Positions 12,747 through 25,540 of a DNA stretch of 64,000 bases are shown in pieces. Location: assembly GCA_022577435.1 (NCBI GenBank), contig JAKOON010000056.1, positions 7,501-71,500 on the forward strand. Reading direction: 5' to 3'. The notes below the pieces were generated by a model, which saw only the letters and a program-made list of their open reading frames with translations, did not search any database and was not told the origin of the DNA. Source of the stretch: Embiotoca jacksoni. Taxonomy: Eukaryota > Chordata > Actinopteri > Embiotocidae. Positions within the stretch are counted from its first letter, which is position 1, and each line of letters starts with the position of its first letter. Both the position numbers and the translations under genes were made by a program.

Positions 12747-13701
12747 GTGTTTTCCACCCACCCAGCGGCTGAGCCAGCTGGTTCCCGGAGTACCAGGCTT
12801 CCCTGAGACTCTTCAGCTTGCCGGGGTTGTGGAGAGGAAACGTGTCCACGATCACGCCGGCCGACCCGAGTTTCTGCCCTAGTCGCAGAAAAGAGCAGCA
12901 CTTCGAACCCAGAATGACTTCAGAACACGGCGATCCATATTTATATATAAACATATACAGTTACATAGAGACACCGAGGCTGAGGCCGAGTAAAGCGACC
13001 CCCCCCCCTCCCCCACTGATGGAACCGCTGAGGTCGGCGAGACTCGGACACGCAGTGGATACGGCTGGATGCTGAATCATTTGTTTGACTTCAACTGGCT
13101 GCATGTTTCATCGCAAACACTGTAAATCCTCACTTGATGACCAAATGTGTATTAATCCGCAGCTGAAAATAGTTCCTAATAAATGCTGCACCTGCTCCCA
13201 AATTTCTCCTATTTGAGTGACGACTCCAACAAACTATATAACAATATAACTGTTCTGGGAAATTACTGATCCTTTTTTAAAAAGGGAAATGATCTACAGA
13301 CAGGGGAGGGAAGTCAGAAAGCATCGGGACACATTAACAGACTGGTTGTGGTCTTTTCATGGAATTTGTTGACAAAAAATAAAATCTCAGACAATTGCAG
13401 CCTTATTCTTTAAAGTGGTGAGTGTGCGCGTTGTTTGGTTGTTGTTTTTTTTGTCCCCGAGGCATTTGAAATCCAAATAAACACTCGGTGGATTTGTCTT
13501 CACGTTGCTCCAAAAGTAAAATGATGAGTTTCTGAAATTTGCAGCCGACTCACAGATGTTGTCTCGGTTGTGCAGCGTGCAGCCGTCCGGCAGGCCGGGG
13601 ATCCTCAGGTCCCTCCGCGCCCGCAGGCCGTCCAGCTCGTACTTCACCATGTACTGCCGCTCGGCCAGCGTCAGGAACACCTCCATGTTGTCTGTCACAC
13701 A

Positions 13702-13777
<76 letters not shown>

Positions 13778-15342
13778 GGTAGACAGCAAGGACGTGAGCT
13801 GGTGCACGAACACACGAAAACGGTGGAAATAAAGGACTATAATGATTTTATTTCGCGCAATGACGACGACATTATTCTGTTGAAAATTGAGGAAACGAAT
13901 GTGCTTGTTGAAGGCCATGAAATGTGGCTGAAACTCCTGAAAAAAAAAAAAAGAAGAAGCGGAACACATTCTTCAGAGTACCATGATGGCAAATTCTTCA
14001 CGTTCATGAAACCCACTTTTTTTTTTATTGTTTTGCAAGAATTTTTTTTTAAAAAAGGCCTTTTCTACAACACTCCAAACATTTGGTGAATTTTCCTGTC
14101 AAATAATCATTTTAATTTTGTTTTATTTTGAAATGGTTAAATAAAATGCTCCCGGGTGGACGGGGCTAAAAGGTGGTGACGTGAGCAACCTGTAAAATCC
14201 CCACCTGTTGGCCTTGTTTCTTTAACACCCGTGTAAAGACAGTTCGAAGCTCCTACCTGAGTCTTTAAAGTTGTCTCTGTCGTGGTAGGAGAAGGCCTCC
14301 ATGTCCCCGTTGCGGTAAGTCTTACAAAGACCCAACTCCTCGGTGGCTCGGAGCAGCGTGCAGCGCGGCGCCGAGACCACGATGATGTCCCCGATGGCGT
14401 CCTCGCCCGGGTGGGCCAGTAACGCAGCGCCTGGGGAGACACGGCGAGCAGCGACAGATTTACAGACACGTAAAAGTTAAAACCCATGTCTGTCCAACAT
14501 TTGCATGAGAAATCGTGTAACAAAATTGAACTTGCATGTGGCGTGCAAATGCAAATTCATTCAAATGTCTCGATCGCTCGGAAGCTTTTTCTGACAACGA
14601 CTCTGCTGTTCGACTGATTTCCAGCACAGGAGACGAGAGGGCCGTCCACCCCGAGGACAGGAGAACCGGACGTAAACGGTCCTCCGACAGTCAACTCTTC
14701 AGGACCAGGACTCGGCGGTCCGCCTTCATCTGATGGACGAGGGACACTCAACTAAGGACAGTACGACTTGTCCAGGGAAGCCCGACGGCTTGAAAGACGT
14801 CGTGCTGGAACAACCATCTCTCGACGGTGGAGCCGGTCTACGAGTTCCCGTCCCAGGAAGCTTGATGCCCGTTCACGTCAGGAACGACTCAACGTGGTAG
14901 CCGGGTACGTCAACGACCCAAAACCCAATAAAACCAGGACAATCAGGACCCCAACCACTCACAGGACAACTCTCAAGGAGGAAACCTTTTCGAAAGAGAT
15001 GCCTTCAAGGACTCAAGCGAGTCCAGCTGCCTTCGGAAAACGGTATTCTTTGAAACGTGAGCTCCGCAGTACCTCACCTCCATCTTTCTGCGACGCTCCG
15101 ATCACCCTGATGAGCCACCGCTTCGTCTCCGGGCCGACCTTCTCCCCGAGCTTCACCAGGACCAGCGGCTCGACCCGCTCGAACACGCAGCAGGGGCAGC
15201 TCACTTTGGTCCAGCTCGGTCCGAGAGCGGCGGCGGCGCTCAGTTTGCTGGGCGCCTTCGCGCCGGTAGATTTATCGTCCGGCTGCGGCGCCGGTTCGCT
15301 CCGGTCACCGGCTCCACCTTCATCACCAACTGCCTTGCTCAT
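9329..15342 (-). CDS. ano10: Anoctamin-10 (TMEM16K), complete, 13 coding exons, 711 aa
   Basis: ANO10/TMEM16K is a Ca2+-activated lipid scramblase of the endoplasmic reticulum; human loss causes recessive cerebellar ataxia. Exons in transcript order: 15078-15342, 14257-14430, 13554-13691, 12762-12878, 12461-12571, 11058-11399, 10786-10968, 10629-10684, 10469-10543, 10170-10334, 9869-10060, 9638-9775, 9329-9508. All junctions are GT-AG and phases agree throughout. Diagnostic anoctamin segments are present: ELWKRRSSSLSYRWGTL, EPRPDFHGDLGVNPVTGRVE, FGYLSLFSCVFPL, and NNLTEIRSDA, whose Glu and Asp correspond to Ca2+-binding positions of the family. Start ATG 15340-15342 (context CTCACCATGA). The protein is about 50 residues longer than human ANO10, mainly at the N terminus. 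The C-terminus ends in eight Ser plus Leu encoded by a TCTTCA simple repeat, unlike other ANO10. A weak donor (CAG|GTCGCC) just upstream leaves an alternative last exon possible. Confidence 0.95.
9337..9361 (-). repeat. (GATGAA)n simple repeat inside the last ano10 exon
   Basis: About four hexamer units lie in the final coding exon and are read as alternating TCT/TCA Ser codons, giving the poly-Ser tail just before the TAA stop at 9329-9331. Confidence 0.75.
9551..9608 (+). repeat. (CA)29 microsatellite in ano10 intron 12
   Basis: Occupies nearly half of a 129-nt intron. Confidence 0.95.
10096..10124 (+). repeat. (CA)14 in ano10 intron 10
   Basis: Short array in a 109-nt intron. Confidence 0.9.
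11520..12140. repeat. Degenerate tandem repeat, about 150-bp period, in ano10 intron 5
   Basis: Four diverged units share two landmarks. A TGACCTT(TGACC)-type box recurs near 11546, 11704, 11857 and 12004. A GAGATATCGCGTT-type box recurs near 11651, 11803, 11961 and 12109. Spacing is 148-158 bp. This is a minisatellite-like array between ano10 exons 11058-11399 and 12461-12571. Confidence 0.75.
12664..12745 (+). repeat. (GT)41 microsatellite in ano10 intron 4
   Basis: Lies 16 nt from the donor of exon 12762-12878. Confidence 0.95.
12879..13553 (-). other. ano10 intron 3
   Basis: Intron of 675 nt between exons 13554-13691 and 12762-12878. Apart from a short C run near 13000 I see nothing distinctive. 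Confidence 0.8.
13692..14256 (-). other. ano10 intron 2
   Basis: Intron of 565 nt. It carries a CA tract (13696-13777) abutting the acceptor of the next exon, and AT-rich unique sequence. Confidence 0.8.
13696..13777 (+). repeat. (CA)n microsatellite abutting ano10 exon 3
   Basis: Starts five nt from the acceptor side of exon 13554-13691; slightly interrupted (CGCG) near the exon. Confidence 0.95.
14431..15077 (-). other. ano10 intron 1
   Basis: Intron of 647 nt of relatively balanced composition. No exon or recognised repeat is supported in it. Confidence 0.8.
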
Positions 15343-16676
15343 GGTGAGGCTGAACGGGTGGAAACAAAACTAAATGTTAAAATTGAGCTTTCATCCTCTG
15401 CGCTTCCGCGATACCAACAGAAGAGCCACGGAGGTTCATCCTCTGGTGAAACCGCACAGAGAAATATAAGGTCTACTGTTGGCATTGTTGAATATATTAT
15501 ATGAACATTGTTGTCAGTCCACCAGTTTGGTTCAAAATAACATTTCAACAACTATTTTTGTACAGTCGTTCATGGTCGCCAGAGGATGATGCCTATTGAC
15601 TTTGGTGATCCCTCACTTTTTCTTTTCTTGCACCACCAGTAGGATGATTTTTTTTTTTGTCCTTTGGTCAAATATCTTGAATATGTCTTAAATATTGGAA
15701 GGATCCCAATGAAATATGGGTACAGAAATTGTTTGTACCCAGAGGATGAACCCCAACGACTTTACAAGCCAGTGCCATCACCAGGTCAACGGTTGAACTC
15801 TCGACATTTACATAATGAGTTAGCACAAACTTTTGTTCATTCACGGTTCCAAGTCGATAAATCCAAATAACTTCAGGGATCGTCTTTCCTTTAGTTCCAC
15901 GACAAAGCTAACATTTCCATTTTCTCGACAGCTTTTGGTGCAGATACTAACTAATAATATAATAATAATACGAACTAAGGCAAAAATTTTAACTATTATT
16001 CCTGCGAAGCGTCCGCATTGTCTTTGTGACCATGTTAGCAGGCAATTTCCACTTGTTAAATAAAAGTAAAATCCCATGTTGGTCCCTAAAATCTGAAATG
16101 TTCTTGCAACATTTTACGAAGCCATTAAAAACCACGTAAACTCCCCTTTCTGACCTTTTTATGATGCATCGCTGACATATTGGTGTTACAACAGTTGTGA
16201 TTTTCATTTTCCACTTTGATGATTTGCATCAGCTACTACATTACAGACCGCTTCTGGGAGCCTTAAGATTTGCCTGTGAGGCTGAACATGCAACACTTTT
16301 TTTTTTTACAATCACCTGCCGGCTGCAGTTTTTCCTTCACACTCCGGTTGTAGTTTCAGTTGCTCGTTGCACCATCAAGACGTGAGTCTGCAGGGAAAGG
16401 CTTCAGTTTCATGGCAGGAAACGACGGTTATCCTGCACTTAGAAATGAATAAATAAACGTCCTCTCTTTTGACAGACACACATGCACTTTTGCGAGACAA
16501 TAATAAGACACACTGAATGTGGTGAGAGTACTTCCTGTTGTGACTGAGCTGAATTTAAACAGGCGGTGACAGCGAGAGAGAAGATGAGACAGGAAATACA
16601 GCACCTGGCTTGATGATGAGGTTCTGGTCTCCTGTCCTACAGCAGAACCCCCCCCCCCTCTCCGAACTCCTGTCTG

Positions 16677-16678
<2 letters not shown>

Positions 16679-16718
<40 letters not shown>
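16679..16718 (+). repeat. (CA)20 microsatellite
   Basis: Between ano10 and fa2h. Confidence 0.95.
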
Positions 16719-16720
<2 letters not shown>

Positions 16721-18994
16721 ACCATGAAGGCAACAAAAAGAAAGCAGGAACGACACACAATAAAAGTCTGCACACACTTACCAGCCTCAGTGTGTGGTTC
16801 CGCCCAGCTTTCTATGGATACGCGCGTGCGTGCGTGCGCGTGTGTGTGTTTGTGTGCGTGTTTGTGTGTTTGATAGGAATGCGGAGGAACTTCCCAGAGA
16901 CTGCAGGGTGTGGAGGGTTGTTTGGTTTAGATCCAGGCTCCTCCCTGCTGTTATACTGCTGCAGCCCAGGGTCCTATTGCACCACCGTTTCAGGAAAACA
17001 AACGCACTTTACAAACAGATTTTTTTATTTTTTTATTTTTTTGGATCATCGGTTTTTACGATAAATCCAAGGCTTCGTGTGTAAAATTCTCCCTTCTTTT
17101 TATGGTGTTGGAGTTGCATCTCTGAAAAACACCGAAAATGTGCTGGAGGTTCAGGTTCCTGAGCCCCAGCTAGCATTTCCGCAGGCACGCAGAACCCAAA
17201 CGCTCAAGCTTAGATAATCGAGTTGGTAAAAAATATTTGTGACAACAAACTTTTTAAAGATGTCATTTGAAGAAAAAACACTTTTTTCTCAAATGTGAAT
17301 ATTTCCTGGTTTTCATGCTCAAACTTTGGGTTTTGAAATGTTGCTCAGACAAAACAAAAAGAACATTGTTTTGGATCCGCTGGGCGTAGCTGCTAATTTA
17401 GCTTCGTTCAAGTACATTTTCATGACAAACTTACTTTCAAATCGGTACTTTTACTTGTAATGGTGAATTATAACTATTTTTTTACTTAAGTAAAGTTTCT
17501 GGGTACTCGTCCGCTGTTTTTAGCCTTTTTTTCTTTTTTTTTTTTAGCCATAAAGACAAAGTCAGTCTGTTGGATGTATTTTTTTCAGTCACATTTAATT
17601 CTGCGTCGAGATGAATTTTAATGCAAGTGAGCCCTTTAACTTTCCGCACTAAACATTCCCACCAGCCTCCGTCGTACTCAGAAAACTGTTGGCAAACTAA
17701 AGCACTAAACATATTAACGTCGGGATGTTTGCGCCGCCGCTGAGCGCGTCAGCAGTTAGTGTTTAGCACTGAGCATGAAGAAAAACATTTAATTTAGATT
17801 TTAGCTTCACAATCAGGTGGCATTTAGCAAGTTATTTATAAAACATACCACAGTTTTTATTAAATATTGAAAGCTAAAGTCCTGTTTTTGTCATTTTTGT
17901 AACGTAGACTAAATAAAAGCGCTGCAAGGAAAAAAAAAACAAAAAGAGGAAAAAGCAGATATGCATCATTCTGGAGGGTTTTTTCTTAAATGTTACGGTG
18001 TCTGTTAGTAAATAATAAACTGTATTTGTGTTCTTTGTTCCATAACAGCTGCAGCCTACATCTCCCATAATGCATTTGGACGGCGGCCTTCTTCAGACCT
18101 CATCGCCTCGAAGGTCAGCGAACATGCAAATCTTTCCATCTCCACGGCGTATCTGAAAAACAATGTACGCCTCTCGTCGTCGAACACAGAAAGCACAGGA
18201 CAAACCAAACATTCAAAATATACAGACATTTATTTACAAATACGTTTGCATTTGCATAGACATTTAAAATTCCAAAATAAAAGCCATAAAATAATAAACA
18301 GATTTAAGAAATATTGTTATTATTACTATCATTATTGTTTTTGCTTGATAATTTAGCGCAAGGAAAAGTCCTCGTGTCACAATCAAAGCTCATGAGCTCC
18401 TGTTTTTGTCTTTATCACATAAATATACATAAATAAGATATGTGTTATTCCAACAGGTGGAATCTTTTAGCTTCGCCAAGCAGCTGTCGCAATCGTGTCA
18501 TAACATTATTAAAAACTCTTCATTCATTATTTTTGATTACCGCCGTCTCCAACATTATTACAGACATCAAAAATATATATGTTTGGTTCTTTCTGGAAAC
18601 CAAAAAAGCATCTTTGTGGTGCACGCAGCCCTCTTAACGTTTACCTGAAGACTTCGCTATTATTGCGGCAGTGAATTTGTATAAAACAAAGGAAAGTAAA
18701 TATTACTGTATTGTAAGAATTTATGCACATGTCTACGATGGAAGTCTTCAAGCTACAAAAAGTCGATACAAAATGATTTTCGGAGGTATATTCTCACTCG
18801 TTTATGAATTAAGTTTGTTCTGCTTTATCGTTGTCGTGCGCTGACGTCGGGTGTTTTAGAGGAGACGTTTTGAGGATCCGCCAGTCGCCTGTCGAGACCT
18901 GCTGCTGTCCGGTCAGATGGTTCGTCCATCGTCATCCTGCGGGGATCCGCGGCGGCCAAAAAAGCCTTTCAAAAAAGAACGGAGTGGGACTGAC

Positions 18995-19414
18995 GCTGCG
19001 TTCAAATGGGGTCGTATTTGCCGCGTACACGAGAAGAGTCCATACGAACGGCGCCCTCTTGTGGTAGTCACGGACGTCAGCACTAGAAATTTTTCTATAA
19101 GCCCCGACTTCACCAATTTGCTGACGTTTACTGAAAACGGTGGAGCCCGTGGATTGGCCGAGGTTCGGGGCCGACCTCTAGTGGCACTCGGTGGTATTAC
19201 AGTTTAAGGCACTTTGGCATTTTTCAGAGCCGGTAGCTTTTTATATTCAGTCAACGGTTACCTGGCTGTCCGCTTGCTAAATTGTTAGCCTCTGTGGCTT
19301 CTAGACGCCGTCCATATTGCTGTTGCCTAGCAACAACATTTGTAAGACTTTACCGCTTGAACGTGACTTCCCCGCGTTATAACCACGAGCTCACGAGTTC
19401 TATTTGAACGCAGC
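18995..19414 (+). mobile_element. MITE-like element with perfect 13-bp terminal inverted repeats (family B)
   Basis: Ends are GCTGCGTTCAAAT (18995-19007) and ATTTGAACGCAGC (19402-19414), exact reverse complements. The 420-bp body includes a segment shared with the 3' half of family A (about 19165-19355). No transposase is encoded. Confidence 0.75.
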
Positions 19415-20167
19415 ATGAGGATCAACCTGAATTTTCCTGTCTGCTGAAAAGCAAACAAAAAAACAACAACCCTGTGACCTTTTGACCCCAAAATCCCCTC
19501 AGCAGGAGGTCCGACAGACTGGCTTCATGCCTTCATCTCCGTCCCTCTCTCACCATGACAACGCTCTACCTCTTTTATCCAATCCTTCATCGTTCACCCT
19601 GACAACATAAAGCTGGTGCAATCAAAGAATCTCCTTCTGTACAAAGCAGTTTACAAAATTATTATTATTTAAAAAAAACATTTTTTTTATCATTAATGAG
19701 CAAAAAGGAAAAAAAACAGGCTTGCAAAAATATATTTTCACAGTGGATTCAGACATTAACAGAACATCGCTCTACAGTATCGCCTCACTCCTGCAGCGTC
19801 GCTGATGATCAATAAGTTAACCGAAACGTATTCTGGTGACGGCGGTCACAAAAATAAACTACGGTGAGACCGAACTTCTGTCAAGAAGCTGCAGACAAAG
19901 CGAAGGAGGGGGGAAAATGTTTGGATTCTTCCTGAGTTGGTTCACCCGGTGGGATGATGCAGTTCTATTGGGTGGTGGTGGTGGTGGTGGTGGTGGGGGC
20001 AGGGAGGGGGTGTCTCTTTCTCTCGCTCACACTCACTTTCCCAGTCACTCTCCCATCCCCGTTCCTCTCCACCTGTCCGTCACCGACAATCTGTCACTTC
20101 CTGTTTCCCTCTCTGTGGGACTTTGGGCCTCCGTGTTATAATTCCTTCAAATTAAATGACACCGTGC

Positions 20168-20174
20168 GTGTGTG

Positions 20175-20259
<85 letters not shown>
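20168..20259 (+). repeat. (GT)n microsatellite
   Basis: About 92 nt, one CGTG interruption, downstream of the fa2h stop. Confidence 0.95.
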
Positions 20260-20264
<5 letters not shown>

Positions 20265-20569
20265 CTCCTGGCCCACCTCCTATCTGTTCGGACTGGCGAT
20301 CAGGTGATTGCTTGGCTTTGGGGTTTTGAAAAAAAAACAACACATGGCATAGAAAAACTGTGCGGAAACGATCCCAGTGAGTAAACAGCAAAAGGCCGGT
20401 GGACGCTGGTTAATGTGTAACAGCGAGGAGCAGGTGGATTAACTGTTTTGCGGGTAAGCTGTGGCTGCAGAGACTGAAAGTGAGGGAGGCGGGCGTAGAG
20501 ACGAGGGCTGGATGCTGAGGAAGGCGGCTGACGAGTCCTGCGGCCCCTTTCGGGCGAGCCGCCTCTACG

Positions 20570-23500
20570 CTAGAACTTTTCGTCGGGGATGACCGTTTTG
20601 AACGGGTGATCCCAGAACGTGGTGGTGATTCCAAAACCTGCAGAGAAAGAAATAAAGATCACGTCAGATCGATCAGATGAAATGCAAGCCGGGTTTCCGA
20701 AACATACGGGACTAATACGATGTCTTCTTTGCTGGTACATTTTTAACCTAAATTTTGTGGATGTAGTAACAAACTGTGTTCCTGAGCCCGTGCGGTGATT
20801 TCCGCTGTTTTTAATACAGCGCTGCCTGACAGCCCGAAGATTTTAATATTAACATTAGTTTTCTTCCTTGTCCTTGTGGTGTGTACAGATTCTCTGAGTC
20901 TTTTAAATATATTATGCACCATAGATGATGAAATCCCCAAATTCTTCACAGTTGAGGAAACATTATTTTTTAAATTGTTGCACTATTTGCCCACACAGTC
21001 TTTCACAGGGTAGCGAACCGCTTCACATCTTCACTGCTGAGAGACTCTGAAATGCTCTTTATAGACCCAATAATGTTACTGACCTCTTGCCAATTAACCT
21101 AATTAGTCTTTTGTTGACCCTTTCCCAACTTTTTTGAAACGTGTTGCTGCCATCAAGATTTAAGGTGCAAATATCTTTCATAAAAACAAATTATTTTTTT
21201 TCTCTACGTGATTTGCAAATCATTGCATTCTGTTTTTTGAAAACAAGGTTGTAAAAAGATCAAAATTGATGCGCTCTTTTTTTGTTTTCTCGCAGCGCTC
21301 ACCTGCTCTCTGGTGCTCGAAATGGTGTTTGACATGGTACACCTTCAGGCCGTACATATACGACCCCTTCTTCGGCGAGCCGTAGTGAAGATAGTAATGG
21401 ATCATGTCGTACACGACGTAGCCGCACAGGCCTCCGACGAACACAGATATCCCGAGGATCTCTGGGAGCGTATAGTGGAGGATCGCGTAGAAACTTCCCA
21501 CCACCAGGGAGGCGAGGCCGGGAGGGAAGACCAGCCGGGAGCCGTCGAACGGAGACTGTGGAGATACGAACATAATGATGTGAAAAACAACACAGAGAAA
21601 CCAAAAAAAACCAAACAAAAAACGGTTGCTTCATGACCAGGGACGCATTGAGATCCTGTCTGGTCAGGCCGCATTCGAAAAGGGTGGTCTGGGACGTCCC
21701 AGGGCAACATTGGATGACCGCCGACTCAGCGTACGTCCTTTTGAAATAAAAATGAAAGCAGCTCCACATTTGTGTGTTTGTATCACAGACTGCGTATAAA
21801 AGTGTTCGTAGCTTCCAGCTATGAAAAATGAGGCCGATGCAGAAGTGCCTTAAACTGCGATACCACCGAGTGGCCACTAGAGGGTCAGTTTACATCGACT
21901 CACGTTCAACTTCTCTTATGGCATTCTCTGTGTGGAGTTTTCTGTATGTCTTCAGCTAAAGTCGCTCCCTCTTATTAGTGTTCTGGAAGTGCATCTGAAA
22001 ATAATCCCGTCATTAATTATAAAACAAGACGTGTTTTTTGGGGGCGTGTCCGTTTGATTGACAGGCCCGTGGTGCAGTCAGGTTACGGCTATCGGTGGGC
22101 GGGACGTAGTATCGTCAGAGTTCCAATCAAATTGAGTCAGATCCACCCCCACTCCCTCCAGCACACCCATATATGGTCACTGCAAACTACCAAAGATGGC
22201 GACAGCCAAAATCCAAACTCGATTCATAACGGCCGCTCACAAACCAACAACTGGTTCGTATCTGACCCGGTGCTTCCACTTGTTTGTTTGTTTTACTTTC
22301 ACCTGAAGATCTCTGCTTGCTCTTCAATTTTTTTTTTTTGTTACTAGAAAAAAAATCTCCTGCGTGAGATAAAAAGCAGCTGTTTGGTGGGTTAAGATCG
22401 TGTCCAAATCTACTTCAGCTCGTTTAACGGTGGATGATCTGGTTTTTTTTGGTACCTTGTGGTGCTGTCCGTGCAGGAGGAAGTGGAGCGTGATGAGGTA
22501 GTAGTTGTGCGCCGGCGGTTTCATGTGAAAGACGAAGCGGTGGATGCAGTACTCGATGAACGACCACAAGAACCAGCCAGCCAGGAAGAGCAGCGGGAAG
22601 ACGGACTTGTGGATCGGGATGGAGACGTCTGGGGAAACACACACACATTGATTGCACATGGAGACACGTTGTTGACCGGACACGTGGACGCTTAGATGAA
22701 AATGAAAGTTACCTGAACTGAGGACGATCTTCGTGGTGCCTTTTGCCAGAGTGGTGTAGCAATGCCAGCTGAAGTAGAAGACAATCGGGAGCCACACCAC
22801 CGGCACCCAGTACCTGAAGCAAGAGGACATCATCTCAATCTTAATCTGTTCATAAGAATAAATCTAAATTATGTCACATTTTGCACGGTTCAACTCTCGC
22901 CGAGATGCTTCGATGACATCGTTACTACCAGCTGATTTTCATCGGCATCGGTTATAACCGTTTCATCGTGTAATTGTTTTATCGTATCTAGATTTCTATC
23001 TTGAAAGTTTACCGTTATTGTTTCTTACTTTAAGTGAAAACTAATATTTTTGTAGACATTTTTTCACTATTTGTAAAATAATATTGACGCACCGATAACC
23101 ATCAAAGACTTGTTTTTTTTTTTTTCTGGTGAAGAACTTTGAGTACTCAAAACCTTTGCACGGTCCTGTCTATGAATTTCAAGTTATATAAACAGACGCA
23201 ATAATGTAATTAATAACTTGCCTGCAGTGATTCTTTAACATTGCGAAATCAAAAATTTTTGAAGTTGGGTAATAGTTTTTCATTTTATCTACCAAAGTCA
23301 TGTAAATATAAAAACACATTTACGTGTGCAAATTAAAAAAAAAAATGTACAAAGAAGTTCTTTGAACATTAATACACGTCATATTCAGTGAAAACCTTCA
23401 TGTTTGGTTTGCAGGTCTGTAAAACTGATATCTGCTAAACTATATGTTCACACAATTATATATTTTTTGATTTCCTTCCATGACAAGAGAGATAAAGAAG

Positions 23501-23785
23501 CTCCTCTCCTCTCCCACCAGGAGGTTTTGGTGCCGGCCTCCAGCAGCGGGTTTCCGAACAGCCGGATCGGTCTGTCGACGGGTTGGTGAACCCACGCGTC
23601 GTATTTCTCTCCGAGGTGGCCGACCTGCCACGCCAGCGGCTTCCTCCAGTCCACCAGATCCTGCAGGCAAGCAGCCGATGGCAACTTCAGTTTAAACATA
23701 TGAAAATGGAGATTTCCTGTTTAACTCCAGCAGGTGGCAGCAGAGAGTTAAAAAAAAAAACATTCATGGTACGAGTCGAACCAGG

Positions 23786-23857
<72 letters not shown>

Positions 23858-25489
23858 AAGCGGTTTAACTGAAGTGCTGTCTTCAAAAAAATGTGAGTCC
23901 AAAGGCCGAAGATAGACGCAGCTTTTATAAGCTCTTTACGAGCCACATCTGAGACAGTGACGATTGTTGGTTTAAATTATTCCACTCTGATCTGTGGTCA
24001 GTTTTCTTTCTGGTTAAAAGAGATCCGGCTGATCTCCAATCAGAGCTCGGGAAAAGTTGATGGAGCAGATCCCAGTGAACACATGACAATCTTAATTATA
24101 ATTTATTATTATAATTATTTCTAAATGATGCTGATGATCAAAGGTGCTCCATCGCGGGGTTTATTTATTCAACTATTCTGAACAACACCGGACATTATGT
24201 AGTAAAATTAAGAGACGTTCTCTCTTTAGAGACAGAACTAAAACCACAGCAGCCTCTGAAAGAAGGTGGATAGAAATCAGTATCATGTCTTTATCCTTTT
24301 TTTTAAATAAATTAATAAGAAAAACAAAACGTCTTATTTCAGACGGCTGGATGTTGTCAGACCATCAAAGACATTTTAGCTGCGCGCCAAGAGTTTAATG
24401 TCAGCTGGACAGTCTGGTGAGCTCACTTCGTTTTAACTCCACGACTCCCGCGAGGTGTTTTTTTTTTATTTTTTATTATTATTTCAGTTCCTAACTTGTA
24501 GTCTTCGGATCCAGTCGACGCTGACGTCACTCGAGGCGATTCGAACACTTCACACAGCTCGAGTACACAATTTGAAAAAAGGCGAAAAGACGACTAATTT
24601 ACTGGATCCGTATTTAGTCCGAAAGCCGATACAGACAATATATTATTTAAAAAAAAACTTTTACTTGCTTTAAATGTGAAATAATATGTCCTTTTTCATT
24701 GGTGGTTACTGGAGGTGAAAAGAAAGTCCTATAAGTGTACTTTGGAAATCAAAGACAACAATAAATGCGCCTCGATTTGTTGTCTCTACACTCAAAAAAA
24801 TGTGTAAATAACAGAAGTGCAGTATGAAGTGAAGTAAAAACTGTCCTGAGATCAGACGGATTTTCACGCCGACGAACTGAAAGTTTGTCGAGCATGAAAA
24901 GTGAGTTGAGCGTTTCAGCTGCTTGTCAACAAGCATCTGTTATAAGTCGGAGAGAAAAACTTCAACGTGACATTTCTAAAAAAAAATAAAAAGAAGAAGT
25001 GAAGTTGTCGGTCACGCTGTCGAAGATGAGATTATCAGTGGCGGGAAATTCCCACAAAGAAGTGACGATAATCGCCATCTTGTTTTTTTTGTGCCCATAT
25101 TTGGACGGACTGGGGAGGAGAGAAGGGGGGTGGATCTGACATGATGCCCCGCCCACCTATAACCGGTAACCTGACAGCACCGCAGGCCTGTCAATCAAAC
25201 CGGACACATAGCTCTCTTTGAGGCCTGATATCTAATTAATGATGGAATTATTTTCAGAAGGACCACCGGAAAAAAGATCAAAGGGAGGGAATTTATTGAA
25301 TGACGCCATGTCGACGTGTTCAAAACATTTACTGACTTTGTATTTAATGAGAGAAGTTGACTCTTTTTGAGTGGGAGTCTATTGGAGCCAGACGTTGTTC
25401 TTTTTAATGGAGCCAGCCCCTAGTGGCCCTCAGTGGTATTGCACTTTTATTTTCAATCCACCGTTGCCTGGCAACAGATATTTGGCTGA

Positions 25490-25540
<51 letters not shown>

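Larger units (their letters stand above)
15343..20569. other. Gene-free region between ano10 5' end and fa2h stop
   Basis: No coding exon is supported. It should contain the ano10 promoter and 5' UTR next to 15343, with no obvious CpG-rich block. Near 20569 lies the fa2h 3' UTR; the segment around 18200-18300 reads on the minus strand as AATAAA-rich sequence that could be its poly(A) end. Inside are a GT microsatellite (20168-20259), a shorter CA tract (16679-16718) and a TIR-bounded MITE (18995-19414). Confidence 0.6.
23661..25538 (-). other. fa2h intron 2
   Basis: Intron of 1,878 nt holding a GT tract (23788-23856), a forward copy of the dispersed element (about 25040-25478) and a CA tract (25493-25538) whose end forms the 5' splice site of exon 2. 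Confidence 0.8.

Noticed and set aside
20743..20949. Transposase gene
   Set aside because: Only a short helix-turn-helix-like fragment survives; no catalytic domain follows.
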